64,000 nucleotides of DNA from Sphingobacteriaceae bacterium (GCA_014380615.1 JACMJM010000024.1:1-64000); one strand, 5' to 3'; positions 1 through 8,937 are shown, counted from the first letter of the stretch. Made by a program: numbers and translations. The notes: generated by a model from the letters alone, not told the origin.

Positions 1-53
1 GATCTTTTGCTCTGCCGCCAGCCTATAAAACTTACCAGAATAACATTAGCTAA
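1..53 (+). other. Possible 3' end of a plus-strand gene cut by the window edge
   Basis: One frame (from base 3) is open to a TAA at 51-53 and gives the tail SFALPPAYKTYQNNIS. Its composition looks protein-like, but the stretch is only 16 codons. A second frame is open to 120, running into the terminator hairpin, so the assignment is not secure. Nothing else is recognisable before the ompA terminator. Confidence 0.2.
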
Positions 54-102
54 CACTAATAACGAAAATGCCATCGACGTGGAATCTTCAAAATCAAAGC
101 AT

Positions 103-135
103 AAAAAAACCGTCTCATAATTGCTTATGAGACGG
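103..135 (-). terminator. Rho-independent terminator of the ompA-type gene
   Basis: A perfect 11-bp stem (CCGTCTCATAA at 110-120, TTATGAGACGG at 125-135) has a 4-nt loop. On the minus strand it is followed directly by a run of seven T (103-109). It lies about 30 bp past the stop codon of the minus-strand OmpA gene, which is classic intrinsic terminator geometry. Confidence 0.9.
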
Positions 136-167
136 CCTCTTGATAATCTGCTTAAGACAGTATTATC

Positions 168-1511
168 TTATTTTTTAATCTCAACACGACGGTTTTGAGA
201 ACGACCTTCTTCTGTTTCGTTAGAAGCAACCGGACGGCTTTCGCCGAAAGCTTTAACACTTAAACGGTTTGCGTCAACACCAGAGTTAACTAAGTAAGTT
301 TTAACTGAATTAGCTCTGTCTCTTGAAAGATTCATGTTGTAAGTATCTGTACCTTCTGAAGAAGCGTGACCTTCTAAAGTTGCTTTAGTTGCAGAGTTAG
401 CTTTTAATTCAGCAGAAACCGCATCTAAAACCGGGTAAGATGAAGTTCTTAATACTGAACTGTCAAACTCAAACTGGATAACTGAACCAGTAGCACCTGG
501 AGTTACTAAAGCAGAAGCCTCAGGGTGAGTTAAAGGACAACCAGATCCGTCAACAACAGTACCTGCAGGAGTTCCTGGGCATTTGTCGAATCTGTCAGCA
601 ACACCGTCACCATCAGCATCAGCTGAAAGTTGGTTAACTGTATTCTCTAAAGTGCTTACACGAGTTTTCAAAGCTTCAACTTCCTGACGTAATGTAGGAT
701 CTTTTAACTCGTCGTACATTAACGCAACTGGATTAACCCAATCAAGGTTAGGTTTAGCAGAAGAACCCAAAGAGAATTCTAAACCACCGTAACCGTAAGA
801 GAACTTATCTTTTGAAGTTGCGTTTGCATAAGTAAGATCAAAGTTGTCAGAATCAAGGAAATACATACTGTATCCAAGATCCAAGTTCATACGATCAGAA
901 AGTTTGAACTTAACACCTAATCCAACAGGAACTACTTGTTGTTTAGCGTTGGTATTAGTACGTGGTGCTTTTGGTCCGTACTTTCCTTTGTAATCAACTT
1001 CAGCACCGTTAGGAGTTGCTCTAAGTGCTGTATTGTACCAAGCAATACCGTATCCTGCCTTTACGAAAAAGTTAATAGCGTTTTCACGTTTTAGGAAATC
1101 CACAGTCGCAACATTCGCAACACCAGAAAGCACTGCAGAATGATCAAGGTTGGTGTTGAAAGACGGACCAACTTTATCGTCATTATCGTTTTCATTATGG
1201 CCCTTTACACGTCCTCTTAAGTAAGAACCTTCAAGACCGAAAGCATGTCCTAATTGTTTACGAAGTGTGAATCCGTAACCGAGAGACATTTCCCAGCTAT
1301 TGTAATCGTTAGTACCACCAACTAATACAACTGGCGCTAATACACCTGCGTTAATTCCTAAAGACCATGTTCTGTACTGTCCTCTCCCGCCAAACACGGT
1401 GGCAGTAGAGCTTGTAGTTGTTGTCGTGGTCGTCTCCTGTGCCATGGTAGAGAAACCTACCATCGTCACCATCGAGCAAGCAACAACTTTTTTAATTGTA
1501 GAATAATTCAT
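168..1511 (-). CDS. OmpA family outer-membrane protein
   Basis: Predicted outer-membrane porin that anchors the outer membrane to peptidoglycan. Visible in order: a signal peptide (residues 1-24, ending FSTMA before Q25); a beta-barrel region with alternating aromatic strands (about 45-265); a short coiled-coil linker (about 270-295); a thrombospondin type-3-like calcium motif (DADGDGVADRFDKCPGT, about 297-315); and a C-terminal OmpA peptidoglycan-binding domain (about 345-447) with FEFDSS, LSRDRA and GRSQNRRVEI. The 447 residues match the usual Bacteroidota OmpA architecture. It is monocistronic, with a clear promoter upstream and a strong terminator downstream, as expected for an abundant envelope protein. 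Confidence 0.93.
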   Translation of the reverse strand: MNYSTIKKVVACSMVTMVGFSTMAQETTTTTTTSSTATVFGGRGQYRTWSLGINAGVLAPVVLVGGTNDYNSWEMSLGYGFTLRKQLGHAFGLEGSYLRGRVKGHNENDNDDKVGPSFNTNLDHSAVLSGVANVATVDFLKRENAINFFVKAGYGIAWYNTALRATPNGAEVDYKGKYGPKAPRTNTNAKQQVVPVGLGVKFKLSDRMNLDLGYSMYFLDSDNFDLTYANATSKDKFSYGYGGLEFSLGSSAKPNLDWVNPVALMYDELKDPTLRQEVEALKTRVSTLENTVNQLSADADGDGVADRFDKCPGTPAGTVVDGSGCPLTHPEASALVTPGATGSVIQFEFDSSVLRTSSYPVLDAVSAELKANSATKATLEGHASSEGTDTYNMNLSRDRANSVKTYLVNSGVDANRLSVKAFGESRPVASNETEEGRSQNRRVEIKK

Positions 1512-1559
1512 GCTTTGTTTTTTTTAAGGTTAAACAATTTTTAATTGCGTAATTTTTCA

Positions 1560-1590
1560 CAAAATTAATTATAAGTTTGATATCACCAAA
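1560..1590 (-). promoter_or_regulatory. Bacteroidota-type promoter of the ompA-type gene
   Basis: Read on the minus strand, TTTG (1590-1587) is followed after exactly 19 nt by TAATTTTG (1567-1560). This matches the known Bacteroidota sigma-ABfr consensus TTTG-N19-21-TAnnTTTG. The inferred transcription start near 1553 gives a leader of about 40 nt to the ATG at 1511. Confidence 0.65.
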
Positions 1591-1656
1591 TAATTGTCAA
1601 ATACCATTCCTATTATTCTGCTAAACACAACAATCATAAAAAGGTTTATCTTTTAT

Positions 1657-1664
1657 TAAATTTG
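1657..1664 (+). promoter_or_regulatory. Candidate -7 element of the aminopeptidase gene
   Basis: TAAATTTG fits the TAnnTTTG -7 consensus and ends 10 bp before the ATG at 1675. No convincing TTTG -33 box lies 19-21 nt upstream. If it is used, the transcript would have only a few leader bases. Confidence 0.35.
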
Positions 1665-1674
1665 TTTTTTAATT

Positions 1675-2964
1675 ATGAAGTATAACCCAATTGATGCCTC
1701 TTTGTTTAGAGAGAATCGTGAAAAATTTGTAAGTAAACTGAAAACCAATGCGATAGCGATTTTTAATTCTAACGACGAATACTTACGCAGCGGAGACCAA
1801 ACATTTCCTTTCAAACAAAATTCCGATTTTTTTTATCTAACCGGAATTGATCAGGAACAATCGATTTTGATATTATTTCCTGATTGTCCTAATTTGAGAT
1901 ACAAGGAAGTACTCTTTTTAAGACAGACCAACGAGCATATTGCAGTGTGGGAAGGACATAAATATACTAAAGAAAGAGCAAGAGAGGCTTCGGGCATTAC
2001 CAGCATTTTTTGGCTGGATGATTTATGGTCTATTTTGCCTTCTATAATTAATTATAGCGAAAGTATTTATTTGAATACTAATGAGAACGACCGTTTTGTG
2101 CAGGAAGTAAGTTATCGCGATCTTCGTTTTATTAATGATCTGAAGGAGAAATATCCTTTACATGATTATAAACGCTCTGCTCCAATTTTACGCGAGTTGC
2201 GGGCGGGAAAGTCTGCACGGGAAATAGATCTCACCCAAATTGCTTGCAGAATTACCGGCGATGCGTTTAGAAGAGTGCTGAAATTTGTAAGACCAGGGGT
2301 TAAGGAGTATGAAATTGAGGCGGAAATTATCCATGAATTTATCCGGCAGGGCGCAACCGGACACGCCTATACACCTATTATAGCATCCGGCGCTAATGCC
2401 AATATCCTTCACTACAACGATAACAATCAACTATGTAAAGACGGCGAAGTGATACTATTTGACTTCGCAGCAGAATATGCAAACTATAATGCAGACCTAA
2501 GCCGTTCTGTTCCGGTTAACGGACGGTTTACAAAGCGCCAGAAAGATGTGTATAATTCGGTTTTATATGTTATGAAACAAGCGAAAAAAATGCTTGTTTC
2601 GGGCACAATATGGAATGATTACCATGATGAGGTGGGTAAAATTATGAGTGAGCAGCTTATAAAACTGGGACTATTAAGCAAATTCGAGGTAGAACGGCAA
2701 GACCCCGCAATGCCTCTTTACAAAAAATATTTTATGCACGGTACATCGCATCATTTAGGACTTGATGTACATGATTTCGCCAGTAGGTACAAACCTTTCG
2801 AAGCAGGGAATATATTAACATGCGAACCGGGCATATATATAAAGGAAGAAGGGTTAGGTATTCGTCTTGAAAATGACATCCTGATTACCGAGAACGGAAA
2901 CATTGATTTGATGGCTGATATCCCTATAGAAGCAGAGGAGATCGAAGAAATTATGAACTCCTGA
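1675..2964 (+). CDS. pepP: Xaa-Pro aminopeptidase (peptidase family M24B)
   Basis: Cytoplasmic metallo-aminopeptidase that removes the N-terminal residue ahead of proline. The N-terminal half is the aminopeptidase P creatinase-like domain (FYLTGIDQEQSILILFP, AVWEGHKYT). The C-terminal pita-bread catalytic domain shows the dimetal ligands: two Asp in the FDFAAEY...NADLSRS block, His in FMHGTSHHLGLDVHD, Glu in CEPGIYI and Glu in IRLENDILI. At 429 residues it is the normal family length. Its last 14 bp overlap the tail of the convergent MeaB gene. Substrate range cannot be read from the sequence. Confidence 0.93.
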   Translation: MKYNPIDASLFRENREKFVSKLKTNAIAIFNSNDEYLRSGDQTFPFKQNSDFFYLTGIDQEQSILILFPDCPNLRYKEVLFLRQTNEHIAVWEGHKYTKERAREASGITSIFWLDDLWSILPSIINYSESIYLNTNENDRFVQEVSYRDLRFINDLKEKYPLHDYKRSAPILRELRAGKSAREIDLTQIACRITGDAFRRVLKFVRPGVKEYEIEAEIIHEFIRQGATGHAYTPIIASGANANILHYNDNNQLCKDGEVILFDFAAEYANYNADLSRSVPVNGRFTKRQKDVYNSVLYVMKQAKKMLVSGTIWNDYHDEVGKIMSEQLIKLGLLSKFEVERQDPAMPLYKKYFMHGTSHHLGLDVHDFASRYKPFEAGNILTCEPGIYIKEEGLGIRLENDILITENGNIDLMADIPIEAEEIEEIMNS

Positions 2965-3889
2965 GCTTAGATTCAGCGAATTTATAGAGGTTGAAATCTG
3001 GATAAGTCGAAACGGCTTCAAGTTCTTGTTGTAATTGTTGTAGGCTAAGATCCTTCATTCTCTTTTCCTGAATGAGTTTCCATGCTTTTCTTGCCAGCAA
3101 GGCTACCTTATTTTTATGTTCGGGCGCAACTACCTCTATTAAATCCATAATTTCAGAAAGTCCCTCGCCTGTAATGGCTACCGTTTTACATACCGGAATT
3201 TGAGATGAGCCCGCAATACTTTGAAGATGACGGGCAAAATAGTCGGCTCCTTCCCTGTCGGCTTTGTTAACAATAAACGCATCAGCGATTTCCATTATAC
3301 CGGCTTTGATAGATTGAACCTCATCGCCGGATTCCGGAACCAAAACTACCAGAGTAAAATCGGCAAGTCCGGCAATCTCTATTTCCGACTGCCCTACACC
3401 CACCGTTTCAACAATAATAAAATCAAATTCAAAAGATTTAATAACATCCGTAATTTCAATTATTTTGGCCGATAAGCCGCCTAATGCGCCCCTTGCAGCA
3501 ACAGACCTGATATAAACATTTGGATTAGATGAAAATTCCTGCATTCTTACCCTGTCGCCTAACAGAGATCCTGAAGTAAAGGGGGAGCTGGGATCAACCG
3601 CGATAACGGCTACTCTTTTATTTCGCTTTATTAGGGCATCAATAATTTTAGATACCAGAGTGCTTTTGCCGGCACCTGGGGGGCCTGTTATGCCGATTAC
3701 AGGAGTTTTACTTACTTTAAGCGAGGAGAGAATTTTGTCTGCGCCCTCTAAATCATTCTCAACGATAGTTAACTTCCTTGAAATATCCCTGAAGCTTTTA
3801 AAAGTGAGTGTTTCCGTCATAGACTTAATTAATTCTAAAGTTAGATAATTAACCATCATAAATACAGCCATACAATTATCTTTGCTCAT
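2951..3889 (-). CDS. meaB: MeaB/ArgK-type P-loop GTPase, methylmalonyl-CoA mutase chaperone
   Basis: G3E-family GTPase that, in characterised relatives, gates cobalamin loading and protects methylmalonyl-CoA mutase. Seen: Walker A GPPGAGKST (about 69-77), the DPSSPFTSGSLLGDRVRM switch segment, ETVGVGQSE (G3 region) and the NKAD base-specificity motif. The mutase subunits are not in this window, so the partnership is inferred from the family. The start is uncertain: ATG codons lie at 3889, 3871, 3859, 3856 and 3820, and the last would give 289 residues. The 5' end lies head to head with the next glycosyltransferase, and the 3' end overlaps the aminopeptidase gene by 14 bp. Confidence 0.88.
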   Translation of the reverse strand: MSKDNCMAVFMMVNYLTLELIKSMTETLTFKSFRDISRKLTIVENDLEGADKILSSLKVSKTPVIGITGPPGAGKSTLVSKIIDALIKRNKRVAVIAVDPSSPFTSGSLLGDRVRMQEFSSNPNVYIRSVAARGALGGLSAKIIEITDVIKSFEFDFIIVETVGVGQSEIEIAGLADFTLVVLVPESGDEVQSIKAGIMEIADAFIVNKADREGADYFARHLQSIAGSSQIPVCKTVAITGEGLSEIMDLIEVVAPEHKNKVALLARKAWKLIQEKRMKDLSLQQLQQELEAVSTYPDFNLYKFAESKLRSS

Positions 3890-3899
3890 TGTAGATCGT

Positions 3900-4556
3900 A
3901 TGGCAATACCTAAAGTTATTTACCAAACTTTCAAATCTCAAAAGCTACCTTTTATTACAAGGTGGCATATCAATCGTTTCAGAAAGCGAAACCTTGAATA
4001 TCAGTATGAGTTTTACGATGACGAAAGGATAGAAGCGTTTTTTTCGGACGAATTTGGAGAGGAGGTGCTAAAAGCCTATCGCCAACTTAATATCGGAGCG
4101 GCTAAGGCAGATATGTTTCGATACGCGATTCTATTAAAAAGGGGCGGAGTTTACCTTGACATAGATAGTGGAATAAAAGGTCGGTTAAGTGATTTTATTC
4201 GGCCTGAGGATAAGGCGGTTATCAGTTTAGAAGGGAATCCCGATCTTTATGTACAATGGGCTCTGGTGTATGAAGCAGGTCATCCTTTTTTAAAACGAAC
4301 CTTAGATTTAATTTTGGAGAATATTTCCTTAAACAAATTTCCGCATGATGTTCACTCGATGACCGGGCCCACAGTTTATAGCAAAGCTATAAATGAATGT
4401 CTTTTTGAAAATCCATCAATACCATATCGAATGTGTGGTATCGATTATGAAGAGCATCTGATTTTTAAATACCGTTTAGGAAAGTTCTTTTTATACGGAG
4501 GAGATGAGCATTGGAAAAAGAAACAACTATCAACGCCAGTTATCAAACCTCAATAA
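3900..4556 (+). CDS. Glycosyltransferase, GT32-like (DxD sugar-binding family)
   Basis: Predicted sugar transferase opening the glycan locus. It begins MAIPKVIYQTFKS, the usual start of capsular/GT32-type transferases related to yeast Och1. It carries the diagnostic block AKADMFRYAILLKRGGVYLDIDSG, in which the DxD (DID) binds the nucleotide-sugar metal. A TTG 18 bp upstream is possible, but the ATG at 3900 fits the family start. The protein has 218 residues. The next gene follows after 4 bp, so the two are probably co-transcribed. The donor and acceptor are unknown. Confidence 0.8.
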   Translation: MAIPKVIYQTFKSQKLPFITRWHINRFRKRNLEYQYEFYDDERIEAFFSDEFGEEVLKAYRQLNIGAAKADMFRYAILLKRGGVYLDIDSGIKGRLSDFIRPEDKAVISLEGNPDLYVQWALVYEAGHPFLKRTLDLILENISLNKFPHDVHSMTGPTVYSKAINECLFENPSIPYRMCGIDYEEHLIFKYRLGKFFLYGGDEHWKKKQLSTPVIKPQ

Positions 4557-4560
4557 AACT

Positions 4561-5439
4561 ATGAAAGTAGCAGGTTTTACCTTTATCAGGAATGCTGTAA
4601 AAAATGATTATCCCATAGTGGAAGCGATATTATCTATACTTCCGCTTTGTGACGAATTTATTGTGGCTTTGGGTAATTCGGACGATGATACGGAGAGGCT
4701 GATCAGAGATATTGATTCTCCAAAAATCAGGATTATTAATACTGTTTGGGATGAATCAATAAAGGAGGGCGGAGCTGTTTTTGCCCAAGAAACCGATAAA
4801 GCCTATGCGGCGATTTCTCCGGATACAGACTGGGCTTTTTATATTCAGGGTGACGAATGTTTACATGAAAAATATCTTGAGATAGTGAAAAGGGAAATGG
4901 AAGCTTATTTGAACGATGAAAAAATCGAGGGACTGTTGTTCAAGTATCTCCATTTTTATGCCTCATTCGATTTCATTGCTTCTTCAAGGCGCTGGTATCG
5001 TAATGAAATTCGCGTGCTTCGATATGGAAATGGTATTCACTCTTACCGCGATGCTCAAGGGTTTAGAAAAAATGGCAGGAAATTAAAGGTAAAACTCATT
5101 GATGCTTATATTTATCATTATGGATGGGTGAAGCCGCCTAAAGGCTTGATTAACAAGGTGAGGAATTTTAATCAATTTTATACTAATGAGCCTTTTGCCA
5201 TCAATCAAATAGCTGAGGACAGCGAATTTGATTATGGAAATGCGCACAGACTTTTAAGGTTTGAAGAAAGCCACCCGGCCGTGATGCAAAAAAGAGTAAG
5301 TACATGTAATTGGAAATTTTCTGTAGATCCAACCACCCTAAAAAATAAAATGAGTACACGATATCGGGTTCTTCAAAAGTTAGAAGACTTAACCGGTTGG
5401 CGGATTGGTGAGTATAAGAATTATAAGAAGTTGAGTTAA
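4561..5439 (+). CDS. Glycosyltransferase family 2-like protein
   Basis: Starts MKVAGFTFIRNAVKNDYPIVEAILSILPLCDEFIVALGNSDDDT, the GT-A nucleotide-binding fold of a GT2-like subfamily. FYIQGDECLHEKY supplies a degenerate DxD position. An in-frame ATG at 4504 would overlap the preceding gene by more than 50 bp, so the ATG at 4561, 4 bp after the preceding stop, is preferred (292 residues). Its stop codon shares a base with the next ATG, indicating translational coupling. The sugar specificity is not readable. Confidence 0.8.
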   Translation: MKVAGFTFIRNAVKNDYPIVEAILSILPLCDEFIVALGNSDDDTERLIRDIDSPKIRIINTVWDESIKEGGAVFAQETDKAYAAISPDTDWAFYIQGDECLHEKYLEIVKREMEAYLNDEKIEGLLFKYLHFYASFDFIASSRRWYRNEIRVLRYGNGIHSYRDAQGFRKNGRKLKVKLIDAYIYHYGWVKPPKGLINKVRNFNQFYTNEPFAINQIAEDSEFDYGNAHRLLRFEESHPAVMQKRVSTCNWKFSVDPTTLKNKMSTRYRVLQKLEDLTGWRIGEYKNYKKLS

Positions 5440-6245
5440 TGACAGCATTAAAATCTTCCCTTATAATTTCAACTTACAACTGGCCCGAAGCCTTGGAGCT
5501 ATGTTTACTAAGTGTTCTGGCCCAGGAAACACTTCCGGACGAGATTCTTATCGCAGATGACGGCTCGGGAGAGGCAACAAAGTTTTTGATTGAAAAATAC
5601 CGGGGAAGCTTCAATATTTCGCTTAAACATGTTTGGCACGAGGATAATGGATTTCGGTTGGCTCAAATCAGAAACAAAGCCATTGCCGCGGCTAAAGGAG
5701 ATTATATCATTCAAATTGATGGTGATTTAATACTGCATAAAAAATTCATTTCCGATCATATCGCTTTCTCCAAATCCGGATCCTTTGTAAGGGCAAGCAG
5801 AATTTACCTGGACCAAAAATTATCTAAAGAATTACTTGTATCAAAAAGTATAAAGTTTTCGATATTCAATAAGGGCTTGAGTAATAAATTAAGTGCCCTG
5901 CATGTTCCGTTTTTGTGGAACTATTTTGAATATAATTATAAATCGAAAGGTGATGAGCGATATGAAATTCACGGATGCAATATGGCATTTTGGAGAAAGG
6001 ATGCGATTGCGGTAAATGGATATAACGAAGATTTTAAAGGATGGGGCCCGGAGGATAAAGAGTTTGTAGTTCGATTATTAAATTCGGGGGTTAAAAAGCG
6101 TTTTATAAAAATGGGGGGCCAGGTGTTTCACATCTATCATAATGAGAATATGAAAGAAAATCTTAATAGCAATTTATCTATATTTAAAGATGCTATAAAA
6201 GACGTCAAAACGTTTTGTGTGAAAGGGATTAATCAGTATTTATAG
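5439..6245 (+). CDS. Glycosyltransferase family 2 (first of a tandem pair)
   Basis: A 268-residue GT-A transferase. The N-terminus SLIISTYNWPEALELCLLSVLAQ leads to the IADDGSG donor motif and then the QIDGDLILH metal-binding DxD. The C-terminal GWGPEDKEFVVRLLNSG resembles the galactosyltransferase C-terminal domain (ED/GWG block) that contains the catalytic base in related GT2 enzymes. The ATG overlaps the previous stop (TAATG). The next gene is a close paralogue, so this is a recent tandem duplication. Confidence 0.87.
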   Translation: MTALKSSLIISTYNWPEALELCLLSVLAQETLPDEILIADDGSGEATKFLIEKYRGSFNISLKHVWHEDNGFRLAQIRNKAIAAAKGDYIIQIDGDLILHKKFISDHIAFSKSGSFVRASRIYLDQKLSKELLVSKSIKFSIFNKGLSNKLSALHVPFLWNYFEYNYKSKGDERYEIHGCNMAFWRKDAIAVNGYNEDFKGWGPEDKEFVVRLLNSGVKKRFIKMGGQVFHIYHNENMKENLNSNLSIFKDAIKDVKTFCVKGINQYL

Positions 6246-7039
6246 TGCGGAAATTAACTTCACTTCTCATATCTACATATAATTGGCCAGAAGCCCTTGA
6301 ACTGGTTATGGAAAGTATTCTATTGCAAAAAATTCTTCCGGATGAGGTGGTGATAGCGGATGATGGATCGAGGCAGGAAACGGCCAGTTTGATAGAAAAA
6401 TATAAAGCAATATTTCCAATACCGCTTAAACATGTTTGGCATACTGATGATGGTTTTCGGAAAACAATCATCATGAACAAAGCTATTCATTCGGCCTCGG
6501 GAAATTATATTATACAAATTGATGGAGATATTTTGCTTCACCCCGAGTTTGTAAATGATCATATAAAGGAGGCTACATACGGGTATTTTATAAAAGGAAG
6601 CAGGGGGAAATTAAGCGAAGAGCTTACTCAGGAATTGATCAAATCTAAACAAGCGAAAATCAGTCTATTATCTAAGGGTGTGGGTTCAAGGATAAATTCG
6701 ACCAGGCTCCCCGTGTTAAGTCCGCTTTTTTACGGAGATCCGGTTAAGACGAATGATTTGCGAGGATGTAATTTTGCTTTTTGGAAATCAGATTTTATCG
6801 CAGTTAATGGATATAACAACGACCTTACCGGCTGGGGGCATGAAGATATTGAATTAGCAGCCAGGCTGGTTAATTATGGTATAAAAAGGAAACAGCTTAA
6901 AATGACCGCTATATGTTTTCATTTATTTCATAAACTGAACTCGCGTGATCAGGAAAACAGCAATTATAAAGCCTATCTCGACGCAATAAATTTTAAAACC
7001 AAAACTTGTAATAACGGCTACCTTGAGAGTTTACTTTAA
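6245..7039 (+). CDS. Glycosyltransferase family 2 (second of a tandem pair)
   Basis: A 264-residue paralogue of the preceding gene. It shares the STYNWPEALEL opening, LPDE..IADDGS, the SLIEKY segment, LKHVWH, the QIDGD DxD and the C-terminal GWGHEDIELAARLVNYG block. It begins with GTG at 6245, sharing the final G of the previous TAG stop. Differences between the copies lie mostly in the middle acceptor region (about 120-190), consistent with divergence in acceptor choice. It ends tail to tail with the next gene, the two stop codons sharing TTAA. Confidence 0.86.
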   Translation: MRKLTSLLISTYNWPEALELVMESILLQKILPDEVVIADDGSRQETASLIEKYKAIFPIPLKHVWHTDDGFRKTIIMNKAIHSASGNYIIQIDGDILLHPEFVNDHIKEATYGYFIKGSRGKLSEELTQELIKSKQAKISLLSKGVGSRINSTRLPVLSPLFYGDPVKTNDLRGCNFAFWKSDFIAVNGYNNDLTGWGHEDIELAARLVNYGIKRKQLKMTAICFHLFHKLNSRDQENSNYKAYLDAINFKTKTCNNGYLESLL

Positions 7040-8136
7040 GAAAGGTATACGCCCATAAGTATACCAATTATCATTAGCTTAATTATTTTCCATCGGTTAA
7101 GCCTGAAATGTTCGGGATGAGGTTTATTAAAACTAACATCTAATCTTTTAAACAAAAAGCTAATTTTTCCGGTACTCATAACCTGTGAAAAAATTCCGGC
7201 TTCAAAAGCATTTTTATGAAGAAGCATTTGCAGAGCCAGTGGTAAAGATATTTTCCGGCTTAATCTCTTGCATCTAATAATGTTGGTTAAAATTTCTGCG
7301 ATACACACAATTATGGCAACTACTAAGAGAAAGGTTATATTTCCATTTAATGCTATTATAACGGGAGTAAGCAAAATCAGAATGAATAATGTTTCAGTAG
7401 TGCTGGTAAAGTCATAAAAAGTATAATTCTTTTGATAGGGAAGATCCATTATATCGCCGATTCCCTTTCCATAGCGAAACATTCTGTTCAGCTGGCTTTT
7501 ACCTTTATTCCACCAGGGGTGCAATACCTTCGCTTCCGGCACTGTAATATACTTTTGAGTATTTTCAACGCTATTCCTAAAAAGCAATTCAATATCCTCG
7601 CCTCCATTAACTAACTCGTGTCGAAAACGACGTTCGGCTAATTTTTTTCTATTTAACAATACATTTGCGGTTGGCGTCCATGAAATGGCTTCCCCTCTTC
7701 TAGTTGCTGCGAAATGCCCAACCGATCCGTTTATGCTGAGCGCTTTGGTAACGGAATTAAACGGTTCGGGAAATTGGGTGGAACCTGCAAGTCCAAGGCA
7801 TTCCGGAAATTCTTTTAGGGCCTCTGTATAAGAAATCAGCAGATCTTTAGACGGTACAATATCATCATCCAAAAGAAGGATCCAGTCCCCTATGCCGGCA
7901 TCAATGCCTTTATTGCGGGTTTTTGAAAAGCCTAAATTGAAAGGGTTTATAATTAACCGGACATTATTTTCTTCAATGCTTTTCGCAAGGGATGCAGATA
8001 TGTCGACCAAAGGATTATCTGCGATCAAAAAGTATTGTACCAAATAAGTTTCGGGCTTTATTAATGTGAAAATGCCCTCGAGTATATCTTCATCCAGCCT
8101 GAATGAGGGAATTACAATGTCGATACTTTGTTGCAT
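7036..8136 (-). CDS. Glycosyltransferase family 2 with C-terminal membrane segment
   Basis: Starts MQQSIDIVIPSFRLDEDILEGIF. It has a GT-A core with NPFNLGFSKTRNKGIDAG and the metal-binding LLDDDIVPS, followed by LVNGGEDIELLFRN (acceptor-side acidic motif). Two or three hydrophobic helices (TLFILILLTPVIIALNG, FLLVVAIIVCIAEIL, around residues 245-295) suggest membrane attachment. The ATG at 8136 is preferred to a TTG at 8148 (366 residues). It runs opposite to the flanking transferases and shares its stop with the gene at 7039. Confidence 0.83.
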   Translation of the reverse strand: MQQSIDIVIPSFRLDEDILEGIFTLIKPETYLVQYFLIADNPLVDISASLAKSIEENNVRLIINPFNLGFSKTRNKGIDAGIGDWILLLDDDIVPSKDLLISYTEALKEFPECLGLAGSTQFPEPFNSVTKALSINGSVGHFAATRRGEAISWTPTANVLLNRKKLAERRFRHELVNGGEDIELLFRNSVENTQKYITVPEAKVLHPWWNKGKSQLNRMFRYGKGIGDIMDLPYQKNYTFYDFTSTTETLFILILLTPVIIALNGNITFLLVVAIIVCIAEILTNIIRCKRLSRKISLPLALQMLLHKNAFEAGIFSQVMSTGKISFLFKRLDVSFNKPHPEHFRLNRWKIIKLMIIGILMGVYLS

Positions 8137-8178
8137 AATAATGCGCAAATTAACTTATTTTGGGTTTGATTTCCGAAG

Positions 8179-8937
8179 ATGCAAATATTAAAAGGTGGTA
8201 GCAGAAATACGTACAATAAAAATATAAGGCCATTAGTAAGCCTTGTTATCGTTACCTATAATGCCGATGGAAATCTACCCCAATGCCTTGATTCAATATT
8301 CAATCAATCCAGGCAGGACTTCGAACTTATAATCATTGATGGAGAAAGTACAGACAATACTATCAATTTACTAAAGCAATTCGATAATTATATTGATTAT
8401 TGGCAATCAGAGCCTGATTCAGGGATTTACGATGCGATGAATAAAGCGTTGAAATTCGTAAAGGGAAACTGGGTTCTTTTTTTGGGATCGGATGATAAAC
8501 TTTTGGAGGGGTTTTCTGAAATGCTTTCAATTTTGAATAATCACAATACAATCTATTATGGCGATTGTATAACTGAGAAGGAGTTATATGGAGGCAGTTT
8601 TTCGGCTTACCAAATTTCTAAACGTAACCTTTGTCAGCAATGTATATTCTATCCTTCGCAGGTATTTAAGAAATACATTTTTAATCTTCAGTATCCTGTT
8701 TTCTCAGATTATCTTTTGAATATTCAGTGTTGGGGCGATTCGGGTTTCCGAAAGAAGCATGTTCCTTTAGCAATAGCATTTTATAATTTAGAAGGCTATT
8801 CTTCCTTTGGAAAGGATGATGCATTTAAAAAAGATAAATCTCTTTTTATCAGGAAATACTTAGGTCTTTGGGTTTATCTTCGATACCAGATCAGAAAGTT
8901 AAAAAGTGTTTCGAAAGGTGAAAAAGATTTTTTTTAA
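8179..8937 (+). CDS. Glycosyltransferase family 2 (WcaA-like)
   Basis: A 252-residue GT2 enzyme. PLVSLVIVTYNADGNLPQCLDSIFNQSRQDFELIIIDGESTDNT is the donor-binding half. DSGIYDAMNKAL and LFLGSDDKLL (DxD equivalent) follow, which is the arrangement typical of colanic-acid WcaA/WcaE-type transferases. It stands alone on the plus strand between two minus-strand genes, and its TAA overlaps that of the convergent fucosyltransferase through a shared TTAA. The promoter is probably in the 42-bp divergent gap before it. Confidence 0.83.
   Translation: MQILKGGSRNTYNKNIRPLVSLVIVTYNADGNLPQCLDSIFNQSRQDFELIIIDGESTDNTINLLKQFDNYIDYWQSEPDSGIYDAMNKALKFVKGNWVLFLGSDDKLLEGFSEMLSILNNHNTIYYGDCITEKELYGGSFSAYQISKRNLCQQCIFYPSQVFKKYIFNLQYPVFSDYLLNIQCWGDSGFRKKHVPLAIAFYNLEGYSSFGKDDAFKKDKSLFIRKYLGLWVYLRYQIRKLKSVSKGEKDFF

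Noticed and set aside
4504-4560. Upstream ATG for the second transferase of the glycan locus
   Set aside because: It would overlap the previous gene by more than 50 bp and add residues not typical of the family; the ATG at 4561 is better placed.
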